Source: Clostridiales bacterium (lineage in GTDB: Bacteria > Bacillota > Clostridia > Clostridiales > Caloramatoraceae). Taken from it: a stretch of 6,907 nt of DNA. Positions 1 through 5,116 of the stretch are shown in pieces; position 1 is the first letter of the stretch; the number at the start of each line of letters is the position of its first letter. Both the position numbers and the translations under genes were made by a program. The notes beneath the pieces are model-generated. The model did not search any database, was not told the DNA's origin, and saw nothing but the letters and a program-made list of their open reading frames with translations. The DNA is taken from the NCBI GenBank assembly GCA_026416355.1, contig JAOAFH010000008.1, positions 1 through 6,907 on the forward strand, read 5' to 3'.

Positions 1-311
1 GCCTTATGTAATCTTCCTGCATCAGCTGTAATTAGGATGTCTGCCTGTGTATCTTGTCCTTCTCTTGAAAGCCTTTCAATAAGCTCATCTGATTTACCTT
101 CAACCACATTAACCTTTATACCTGTTTTTTGGGTAAATTCTTCATAAAGTTTTTTGTCTGTATCATAATGTCTGTCTGAATATACATTTACAACTTGTTC
201 TTTTTGTTGCGTTGGTGTCTTTTCTTCAGCTGTTTTTGCACAACCTGCAAATATTGAAGCTGATAATAAAAGTGCTGATGTTATTGAAAGTAATTTGATT
301 TTTCTGTTCAT
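1..311 (-). CDS. Iron(III) ABC transporter substrate-binding lipoprotein, N-terminal part (C-terminus outside window)
   Basis: About 104 residues are visible, from ATG at 311 to the left edge, preceded by AAAGGAGG (318-325) six bases upstream. The protein opens with MNRKIK, a hydrophobic stretch and a lipobox FAGC with Cys24 as the likely lipidation site, so it should be an exported, membrane-anchored lipoprotein. A short polar linker follows (about residues 25-40). Then comes VNVYSDRHYDTD (41-52), a segment EFTQKTGIKVNVVEGKSDEL (58-76), and ADILITADAGRL (90-101). These match the start of the FutA/FbpA/IdiA-type ferric-iron binding proteins, in which a Tyr or His of the first motif can help bind metal. 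The role would be to capture Fe(III) outside the cell and deliver it to an ABC permease that would lie beyond the left edge. It has its own promoter and is separated from hydE by a terminator-like hairpin. Iron specificity is inferred from motifs only; another metal is possible. Confidence 0.88.
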   Translation of the reverse strand, partial: MNRKIKLLSITSALLLSASIFAGCAKTAEEKTPTQQKEQVVNVYSDRHYDTDKKLYEEFTQKTGIKVNVVEGKSDELIERLSREGQDTQADILITADAGRLHK

Positions 312-351
312 GTTGAACCTCCTTTAATGAAATTGTTTTTTAATTGAGAAC

Positions 352-370
352 AAATATCAATATCATTATA
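352..370 (-). promoter_or_regulatory. Possible Fur box overlapping the -10
   Basis: The minus-strand stretch TATAATGATATTGATATTT covers the -10 hexamer and the bases just after it. By my count it matches the classical 19-base Fur consensus (GATAATGATAATCATTATC) at 13 of 19 positions. Position and gene content (iron uptake) fit iron-dependent repression. The AT-rich background makes chance matches common, so this is only a candidate. Confidence 0.3.
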
Positions 371-393
371 TGGGACATATTTATTTTTGTCAA
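365..393 (-). promoter_or_regulatory. Sigma-A promoter of the iron-binding lipoprotein gene
   Basis: On the minus strand TTGACA (393-388) and TATAAT (370-365) are both perfect consensus hexamers separated by exactly 17 bases. The start codon lies about 54 bases below the -10. This is a strong constitutive-type promoter that probably needs a repressor for control. It starts just beyond the 409-474 hairpin, so the gene does not depend on readthrough from hydE. Confidence 0.85.
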
Positions 394-402
394 TATGTTT
401 TT

Positions 403-474
403 AAAAAAGTGCCACCCAGGTGAAAATGGAATTCTGGGTTTTGTTTCCACACTTCCAATTCACCTGGGTGGCAC
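403..474 (-). terminator. Rho-independent terminator of hydE (formed by repeat copy 1)
   Basis: Read on the minus strand, the 16-bp GC-rich stem begins five bases after the hydE stop codon and is followed directly by six T residues (408-403). Strong stem plus T-tract is the classical form of an intrinsic terminator. It would separate hydE from the downstream iron-binding protein gene, whose own promoter starts 10 bases beyond the T-tract. On the plus strand no gene runs into it. Confidence 0.8.
409..474 (-). repeat. 66-bp palindromic intergenic repeat, copy 1
   Basis: The ends are perfect 16-base inverted repeats: GTGCCACCCAGGTGAA on the left and its exact complement on the right. An inner TGGAA/TTCCA pairing follows after a small asymmetric loop, closing a loop of about 21 bases. 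A second copy lies at 5042-5107, in the same orientation, with 60 of 66 identical bases. Similarity continues outside the palindrome: an A-run on one side and ACTA(G/A)TTTATTTT on the other. No open reading frame or transposase is associated, and I see no target-site duplication. I do not recognise the family. Confidence 0.9.
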
Positions 475-478
475 TAGT

Positions 479-1501
479 TTATTTTTTTCTAAAACCGTAA
501 TCATTTGAAACTGTTCTACCTATTGCATATATCTTTCCTGTTATACATCCTCTACAATGTGCTGGAGTATCATTGATGCATATTTTACCAGGATATAATT
601 TATAAAGTGCTCTGTATTTTCCTTCAGTTACATTAGGCATTACAACATTTGCACCACTTTGAAGAGCAATTTGTCTTCCCTGTTTGTTTAAGGTTTCCAT
701 TGCTGTTGTTGCCGGTATATTTGATGTAGGTAATAGTAGTCTAGTTATGGCCATTACTTTAAGTGCCATCTCAAAAGTTCCTCCCCTTTCTTTTGCAAGG
801 GGTGTTTGCTCATTTGGTATAAATGGTCCTACTCCAACCATATCGGCATCTATTTCTTTAAAAAACAGAATATCATTGGCCAATGACTCAGTTGTTTGAT
901 TAGGAAGCCCAATTAAACAACCTGTTCCAACTTCATAACCTAATTCTTTTAACATCTTTAAACAATTTACTCTGTTTTCAAAGCTCATTCCTGGATCTAA
1001 CCTTTCATATAATTCCTTATCCGTTGTTTCTATTCTCAAAAGATATCTATCAGCACCTGCTTCTTTAAATGCCTTATATTCATCATAGCTTCTTTCACCT
1101 ATACTTAAAGTAATTGCAACATCTAGCTTTTTAATCTCTGAAATAATTTCACACATTAAATCCTTTGTAAAATAAAAATCTTCACCTGATTGAAGCACCA
1201 GTGTTCTGTATCCATAAGAAACTGCTTTTTTTGCAAAATCTAGTATAGTCTCTTTGTCTAACCTGTATCTTTCTACTTCTTTGTTGTCCCTTCTTAATCC
1301 GCAATACAAGCAATTTTGTTTACAGATATTTGAAAACTCTATTAATCCTCTTAAATGAACTTCGTTACCTAGATATTTTTCCCTCACTCTATCTGCAGCT
1401 TTAAATAGTTCTTCTTTGTACTGCTCATCCTCAAGTAACTGAATTATTTCATTTTTATTTAAATCATGCATCAATTCAGCTTTATTTATTATATCTAGCA
1501 T
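479..1501 (-). CDS. hydE: [FeFe]-hydrogenase maturase HydE (radical SAM)
   Basis: 340 residues from the chosen ATG at 1501, close to the 348 of the Thermotoga maritima protein. The radical SAM 4Fe-4S motif is CKQNCLYC (Cys60, Cys64, Cys67), a CX3CX2C signature. SIGERS (133-138), GTGCLIGLP (192-200) and GPFIPNEQTP (225-234) follow in the TIM-barrel core. Near the C-terminus Cys308, Cys316 and Cys319 (CX7CX2C) match the spacing of the accessory, non-essential cluster site known in T. maritima HydE, which separates it from BioB and PylB. HydE works in the cytoplasm with HydG and HydF to build the H-cluster; it acts on a cysteine-ligated iron-CO-cyanide synthon made by HydG. The ATG at 1501 has GGGGTG (1508-1513) six bases upstream. 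The longer frame to 1567 lacks a ribosome site and would overlap the promoter. hydF and hydG are not in the window. Confidence 0.93.
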   Translation of the reverse strand: MLDIINKAELMHDLNKNEIIQLLEDEQYKEELFKAADRVREKYLGNEVHLRGLIEFSNICKQNCLYCGLRRDNKEVERYRLDKETILDFAKKAVSYGYRTLVLQSGEDFYFTKDLMCEIISEIKKLDVAITLSIGERSYDEYKAFKEAGADRYLLRIETTDKELYERLDPGMSFENRVNCLKMLKELGYEVGTGCLIGLPNQTTESLANDILFFKEIDADMVGVGPFIPNEQTPLAKERGGTFEMALKVMAITRLLLPTSNIPATTAMETLNKQGRQIALQSGANVVMPNVTEGKYRALYKLYPGKICINDTPAHCRGCITGKIYAIGRTVSNDYGFRKK

Positions 1502-1529
1502 TTTTTTCACCCCATATTCATTTTTTTCT

Positions 1530-1540
1530 ATTATAGCACA
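1530..1540 (-). promoter_or_regulatory. Extended -10 promoter of hydE
   Basis: On the minus strand TGTGCTATAAT matches the Gram-positive extended -10 pattern TRTGNTATAAT. The -35 position (around 1553-1558) reads TATTTA and is weak, which is typical for extended -10 promoters. The start codon at 1501 lies about 28 bases below the -10, leaving a short leader of about 20 bases that contains the ribosome site. It stands back to back with the cysteine operon promoter at 1561-1589. Confidence 0.72.
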
Positions 1541-1560
1541 AATAAATAAATTTAAATATG

Positions 1561-1589
1561 TTGACATGTTAAATTTTTATTGATATAAT
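1561..1589 (+). promoter_or_regulatory. Sigma-A promoter of the cysteine operon
   Basis: TTGACA (1561-1566) and TATAAT (1584-1589) are perfect consensus hexamers with a 17-base spacer, and TG at 1581-1582 adds an extended -10. Transcription should start near 1596, just before the T-box stem I. A near-ideal promoter suggests constant initiation, with control left to the leader RNA. Confidence 0.88.
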
Positions 1590-1610
1590 ACAAACAAATT
1601 GCAATTAATA

Positions 1611-1869
1611 AACACGATGAACAGGAAAAGTAGAATGTACAAATCATTACAGAGAGGAATTCGTATGCTGAGAGAATTCTATGATAAGTATATTTGAAGT
1701 GCCCCTGTGAGTGTTAAGCCGAATTTAAGTAGGCTGTTACGGGTGCTCCCGTTATAGAGCTATAGTGTGATTGCACTAGATTAGATAAGTGGGGCATTTT
1801 TTGCCCAAACAGAGTGGAACCGCGGAAGTATAACCTTTCGCCTCTGAAATAGAGGCGAAAGGTTTTTTT
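1611..1869 (+). promoter_or_regulatory. T-box leader (tRNA-Cys-sensing riboswitch)
   Basis: All major T-box parts can be traced. Stem I base: AACAC (1611-1615) pairs with GTGTT (1711-1715), with an asymmetric GATGA/GA K-turn-like element between it and the next helix, ACAGG (1621-1625) with CCTGT (1704-1708). The specifier loop reads GAAG-TGC-C (TGC at 1700-1702), a cysteine codon. Above it AATGTAC (1634-1640) pairs with GTATATT (1688-1694) and ATCAT (1643-1647) with ATGAT (1681-1685). The distal part has AGAGAG, a GAATTC/GAATTC stem and the GCTGAGAG loop. A further hairpin, GGGCA/TGCCC, lies near 1794-1806. The T-box is AGAGTGGAACCGCGG (1811-1825). Its TGGA bulge (1815-1818) would pair with an acceptor end UCCA, fitting U73 of tRNA-Cys. 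The antiterminator forms from AGAG with CTCT and GCGGAAG with CTTTCGC. Uncharged tRNA-Cys should allow readthrough into the operon when cysteine is low. Confidence 0.95.
1832..1869 (+). terminator. Regulated intrinsic terminator of the T-box leader
   Basis: A perfect 12-bp stem, CCTTTCGCCTCT with AGAGGCGAAAGG, closes a GAAAT loop and is followed by seven T residues (1863-1869). Its left arm (CTTTCGCCTCT) is also the 3' side of the antiterminator, so the two structures exclude each other. This is the off state used when tRNA-Cys is charged. Confidence 0.95.
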
Positions 1870-1915
1870 GTTGCATCTAGATGCTATCCTAAAATAATAG
1901 TAAGGAGGCATAAAA

Positions 1916-2542
1916 ATGAATGCATTAAAATATTTTGATTCTATTGCTTCAGATTGGAATAGAATGAGAAAAGAATATTTTGGAGAAGAGGTTAGAAAAA
2001 TAGCTGTTAAAAATATTAATTTAGAAAACAAAATTTGCGCTGACCTAGGCTGCGGAACAGGCTATTTATCTCTAGAGATTTCAAAAAAAGCTAATATAGT
2101 TTTTTCAGTTGATATATCTTCTAACATGTTAAAGGAATTAAAAAAAGAAATAGATAATAAAAATATTAGTAACATATATCCTATAAAGGGAGAAATGGAT
2201 ACACTACCTTTATTTGATAATTCAGTAGATGCTGTATTTACAAACATGGCTCTACATCATGTTAAAGAGCCACATGTTGCAATCTTTGAAATGTACAGGA
2301 TATTAAAATCAGGGGGGATGTTAACAATAACAGATGTTGAAGAACATTTAGGCACTTGGGCTAAAACTGAAATGCATGATGAATGGCTTGGATTTTCTCA
2401 TGCACAGATAGAAAAATGGCTAAAAGGAGCTGGATTTAAAAAAATTGAAGTTAAGAGTACAGGTCTTAAATGCCAAGGATATTCTAGTTATGGTGAATTT
2501 ACTGAAACAGGTATATTTATAGCACGTGCAGTTAAGGAGTGA
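1916..2542 (+). CDS. Class I SAM-dependent methyltransferase (UbiG/YrrT type), first gene of the cysteine operon
   Basis: 208 residues; ATG at 1916 with AAGGAGG (1902-1908) seven bases upstream. The Rossmann-like SAM domain shows motif I DLGCGTGY (43-50), an acidic residue at the end of strand 2 (Asp66 in FSVDIS), and GEMDTLPL (92-99), which usually contacts the adenine side. FTNMALHHV (108-116) and RILKSGGML (128-136) follow as motifs of the Methyltransf_11 family. No membrane segment is seen. The methyl acceptor is unknown: homologues at this operon position are called ubiG in Clostridium and yrrT in Bacillus, but ubiquinone synthesis is not expected in such an organism. Its general role would be to produce S-adenosylhomocysteine, feeding the homocysteine branch handled by LuxS, MccA and MccB. 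The last codons contain the ribosome site of mccB, four bases before that gene's start, so translation is probably coupled. Confidence 0.88.
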   Translation: MNALKYFDSIASDWNRMRKEYFGEEVRKIAVKNINLENKICADLGCGTGYLSLEISKKANIVFSVDISSNMLKELKKEIDNKNISNIYPIKGEMDTLPLFDNSVDAVFTNMALHHVKEPHVAIFEMYRILKSGGMLTITDVEEHLGTWAKTEMHDEWLGFSHAQIEKWLKGAGFKKIEVKSTGLKCQGYSSYGEFTETGIFIARAVKE

Positions 2543-2546
2543 TATT

Positions 2547-3692
2547 ATGAAGTTTAATTCATTATTGATTCATGGTGGAATAGACGGAGATGAAGCAACT
2601 GGTGCAGTTAATGTGCCAATATACCTTACATCCACCTATAAACAAAAGGGATTAGGAGAACACTCAGGATATGAGTATTCAAGAACGGGAAATCCGACAA
2701 GATTTGCTCTTGAAAAACTAATAAAAGACCTTGAAAACGGATATAGAGGTTTTGCATTTGCCTCAGGTATGGCAGCAATTACTGCACTATTTATGACTTT
2801 AAATTCAGGTGATGAGGTTATAATATCAAATAATGTTTATGGTGGTACATTTAGAGTTTTAAATAAAGTTTTTTCAAACCTAAATATTAACCACAAAATA
2901 GTTAATACTTCTGATTTAGATGAAATTGAAAAAAATATTAACTCAAAAACAAAAATCGTATTTATAGAAACTCCAACTAACCCTCTGCTTGATATAACAG
3001 ATATAGAGTCTGTGTCAAAACTTACCAAAGAGAAAGATGTATTACTTGTAGTAGACAATACATTTATGACACCATATTTGCAAAAACCACTTGATTTAGG
3101 CGCAGATGTAGTTATCCACAGTGCAACTAAATATTTAGGAGGACATAGTGATTTAGTCGCTGGATTACTTATTGTTAAAGATGAACAACTTGCCGAAAAG
3201 ATACACTTTATTCAAAACTCAACAGGTGGAATTCTTGATCCTTTTACATCCTATCTTTTAATGAGAGGTATTAAGACTCTATCAGTTAGAATGGATAGGC
3301 ACCTTGAAAATAGTAAGAAAATTGTTGATGCTCTTCTTAATTTAGAAGGTATAGATAAAGTTTATTATCCATCACTTTTAGATGTTGAAAGTTACAAAAT
3401 TCATCAAAAACAAGCTAAAGGAAATGGCGCTATAATCTCATTCTTATTAAATGAAAAATATGATTTAAAGAAGTTTTTATCAAACTTAAAAATAATCACT
3501 TTAGGTGAAAGCTTAGGTGGCATAGAGTCTCTTATTAGTCACCCTGCTACTATGACACACGCATCAATACCAAAAGATTTACGAGAAAAAATAGGAATTA
3601 AAGATAATTTAATCAGGTTGTCTGTTGGAATTGAAGATGCAGATGATTTAATTGATGATATAAAAAATGCATTGGAGGTATCAAAATTATGA
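2547..3692 (+). CDS. mccB: Cystathionine gamma-lyase / homocysteine gamma-lyase MccB (PLP enzyme)
   Basis: 381 residues, normal for the Cys/Met-metabolism PLP family (fold type I). Landmarks: YEYSRTGNPTR (42-52), the FASGMAAI cofactor loop (71-78), NVYGGT (96-101), ETPTNPLLDI (141-150), VVDNTF with Asp170 facing the pyridine nitrogen, and SATKYLGGHSD with Lys195 as the Schiff-base lysine. Near the C-terminus SLGGIESLISHPATMTHASIP spans roughly 328-348 and IRLSVGIED follows. MccB cleaves cystathionine to cysteine, 2-oxobutyrate and ammonia in the cytoplasm, and can also release sulfide from homocysteine. Motifs alone do not fully exclude cystathionine beta-lyase (MetC); the partners luxS and mccA and the Cys T-box favour MccB. 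The start at 2547 is chosen because AAGGAG (2534-2539) sits seven bases upstream; an ATG at 2526 in the same frame lies inside the previous gene without a ribosome site. Confidence 0.87.
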   Translation: MKFNSLLIHGGIDGDEATGAVNVPIYLTSTYKQKGLGEHSGYEYSRTGNPTRFALEKLIKDLENGYRGFAFASGMAAITALFMTLNSGDEVIISNNVYGGTFRVLNKVFSNLNINHKIVNTSDLDEIEKNINSKTKIVFIETPTNPLLDITDIESVSKLTKEKDVLLVVDNTFMTPYLQKPLDLGADVVIHSATKYLGGHSDLVAGLLIVKDEQLAEKIHFIQNSTGGILDPFTSYLLMRGIKTLSVRMDRHLENSKKIVDALLNLEGIDKVYYPSLLDVESYKIHQKQAKGNGAIISFLLNEKYDLKKFLSNLKIITLGESLGGIESLISHPATMTHASIPKDLREKIGIKDNLIRLSVGIEDADDLIDDIKNALEVSKL

Positions 3693-4126
3693 AAAATAAA
3701 GTAGAAAGTTTTGAACTTGATCATAGAACAGTAGTCGCACCTTATGTTAGAAAGTGTGGCATTCAAATAGGTAAAAATGGTGATATTATTTCCAAATTCG
3801 ACTTAAGATTTATGCAACCTAATAAAGAAGAAATGCCAACTGCAGCTATCCATACGCTTGAACACTTACTTGCTGGATTTATGAGGGATTACATGGATGG
3901 AATAATTGACATCTCCCCTATGGGATGCAGAACAGGCTTTTATATGATTGCATGGGACAATAGAGAAATAGATGAAGTTAAAAATGCTCTTATTAAATCC
4001 CTTGAAAAGGTTGTATCTGCAGAAGATGTTCCTGCTACTAACGAAATACAATGCGGTAACTACAGAGATCATTCATTGTTTTCTGCAAAGGAATATGCAA
4101 AATATGTTCTTGAAAGGTTGATATAA
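3689..4126 (+). CDS. luxS: S-ribosylhomocysteine lyase LuxS
   Basis: 145 residues, slightly short of the usual 150-160. The metal site is complete: HTLEH (55-59) gives His55 and His59, and Cys122 in QCGNYRDH is the third ligand; Glu58 and Cys80 (PMGCRTG) are the expected catalytic residues. FELDHRTV (8-15), APYVR (17-21) and FDLRFMQPN (37-45) are hallmark N-terminal segments. LuxS converts S-ribosylhomocysteine to homocysteine and 4,5-dihydroxy-2,3-pentanedione, the precursor of autoinducer AI-2; it is a cytoplasmic homodimer. The start codon overlaps the mccB stop in an ATGA, and GGAGG (3673-3677) lies upstream, so the two genes are translationally coupled. In this operon its main product is probably the homocysteine passed to MccA. 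The preceding nucleosidase (MtnN/Pfs) is not in the window. Confidence 0.97.
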   Translation: MKNKVESFELDHRTVVAPYVRKCGIQIGKNGDIISKFDLRFMQPNKEEMPTAAIHTLEHLLAGFMRDYMDGIIDISPMGCRTGFYMIAWDNREIDEVKNALIKSLEKVVSAEDVPATNEIQCGNYRDHSLFSAKEYAKYVLERLI

Positions 4127-5038
4127 ATGAAGTATGTAAGCGATATACGAAAGCTGATAGGTAATACACCTTTATTTAAAATATCAAATATTTTTAACAA
4201 GAAAAATATTAATATATATGCCAAACTTGAATTTTTAAATCCAGGTGGAAGTATAAAAGATAGGATTGGAATTTCTATGGTTAAAGACGCTGAAAAAAGA
4301 GGGCTATTAAAAGAAGGTTATACCATAGTTGAAGCTACGGCAGGAAATACTGGTATTGGTATTGCACTTGCAACTTTAAATTCAGGATATAGGAGAATTT
4401 TTGTTGTTCCTAAAAAATTTTCAATAGAAAAAATTGCAGTTCTTAAGGCTCTTGGCGCAGAAGTTATACTAACTCCAAAAGAACTTGGCATGAAAGGTGC
4501 TATGGAAAAAGCAAATGAACTTCTATCTAGCATTGAAAATTCAATTTCACTAAGCCAGTTTGAAAATGAAGCAAATGTTAGCATTCATTATGAAGCTACA
4601 GGCTATGAAGTATATAACGACCTTGACGGTGAAATTGATTATTTTGTTGCAGGTGCTGGAAGCGGCGGAACCTTTACAGGTGTTTCAAAATATCTAAAAG
4701 AAAAGAACAGCAATATTAAATGCATCTTGGCTGATCCTATTGGTTCAACAATAGGTGGTGGACAAGAAGGTTGCTATAAAATTGAGGGTATAGGAAACAA
4801 TTTTATCCCCAAAACATTTGATATTAATTTAGTTGATGATATAATCAAAGTTTCAGATGAGGAGGCCTTTGAAATGTGTAAGCTTATTGCTAAATACGAA
4901 GGGCTACTTGTAGGCTCATCATCAGGTGCAGCACTAGCTGCATCAATAAAACTTGCTGAAAAAATTGATAAAGGGAATATTGTTACTATCTTCCCAGATA
5001 GAGGGGATAGATATATAAGTAAAGGTCTTTATGATTAA
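4127..5038 (+). CDS. mccA: O-acetylserine-dependent cystathionine beta-synthase MccA (CysK family)
   Basis: 303 residues, typical for the CysK/MccA group, with no C-terminal CBS domains. NPGGSIKDR (38-46) contains the PLP lysine Lys44. The substrate loop is TAGNTG (71-76) rather than the TSGNTG usual in CysK, a variant I associate with MccA-like proteins. The phosphate-binding loop is GAGSGGT (176-182), and GSSSGA (263-268) and FPDRGDRY (289-296) follow. MccA joins homocysteine to O-acetylserine to give cystathionine, the substrate of MccB; a plain cysteine synthase using sulfide cannot be excluded from sequence. The ATG directly follows the luxS stop codon (TAAATG), and the ribosome site is a weak GAAAGG near 4111-4116, so reinitiation by ribosomes finishing luxS is likely. 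This is the last gene of the operon; a hairpin starts three bases after its stop. Confidence 0.86.
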   Translation: MKYVSDIRKLIGNTPLFKISNIFNKKNINIYAKLEFLNPGGSIKDRIGISMVKDAEKRGLLKEGYTIVEATAGNTGIGIALATLNSGYRRIFVVPKKFSIEKIAVLKALGAEVILTPKELGMKGAMEKANELLSSIENSISLSQFENEANVSIHYEATGYEVYNDLDGEIDYFVAGAGSGGTFTGVSKYLKEKNSNIKCILADPIGSTIGGGQEGCYKIEGIGNNFIPKTFDINLVDDIIKVSDEEAFEMCKLIAKYEGLLVGSSSGAALAASIKLAEKIDKGNIVTIFPDRGDRYISKGLYD

Positions 5039-5107
5039 AAAGTGCCACCCAGGTGAAAATGGAATAATGGATTTTGTTTCCACACTTCCAATTCACCTAT
5101 TTGGCAC
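5037..5107 (-). terminator. Terminator between convergent genes (formed by repeat copy 2)
   Basis: On the minus strand the hairpin starts nine bases after the stop of the CWB2 gene and ends in five T residues (5041-5037), fitting an intrinsic terminator, though the stem is weakened by the internal loop. On the plus strand it is followed by TAATTTATTTTATT, T-rich but interrupted, so it may also stop the cysteine operon transcript. No other terminator for the operon is seen in the gap. Confidence 0.65.
5042..5107 (-). repeat. 66-bp palindromic intergenic repeat, copy 2
   Basis: Same length and orientation as the copy at 409-474, with six base differences: three in the loop and three in one arm. 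The left arm GTGCCACCCAGGTGAA is unchanged, while the right arm reads TTCACCTATTTGGCAC, so the outer stem is broken into 7-bp and 6-bp parts by a 3x3 internal loop. Flanks are also similar to copy 1 (five A residues before, ACTAATTTATTTTA after). It fills nearly all of the gap between the convergent genes mccA and the CWB2 protein. Confidence 0.9.
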
Positions 5108-5116
5108 TAATTTATT

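Noticed and set aside
409..474. CRISPR repeat or insertion sequence end
   Set aside because: Two copies 4.6 kb apart with no spacer array, no transposase and no target-site duplication; the T-run and position after stop codons fit a terminator-like repeat better.
684..899. Plus-strand frame opposite hydE
   Set aside because: Antisense shadow of a clear radical SAM gene.
1502..1567. N-terminal extension of hydE to an ATG at 1567 (362 residues)
   Set aside because: No ribosome site before that ATG; the extension covers the extended -10 promoter, and the ATG at 1501 has a well-placed GGGGTG and gives the family length.
1611..1869. SAM riboswitch or Met-specific T-box as the operon control
   Set aside because: No S-box core is seen; the T-box sequence AGAGTGGAACCGCGG is present, the specifier aligns as TGC, and the TGGA bulge does not fit A73 of tRNA-Met.
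1714..2031. Minus-strand frame of 105 codons across the T-box leader
   Set aside because: It covers the T-box RNA and the start of the methyltransferase gene; no ribosome site and no recognisable protein.
2526..2546. Earlier start of mccB at 2526
   Set aside because: It lies within the methyltransferase gene without a ribosome site, while the ATG at 2547 follows AAGGAG at good spacing and gives the usual family N-terminus.
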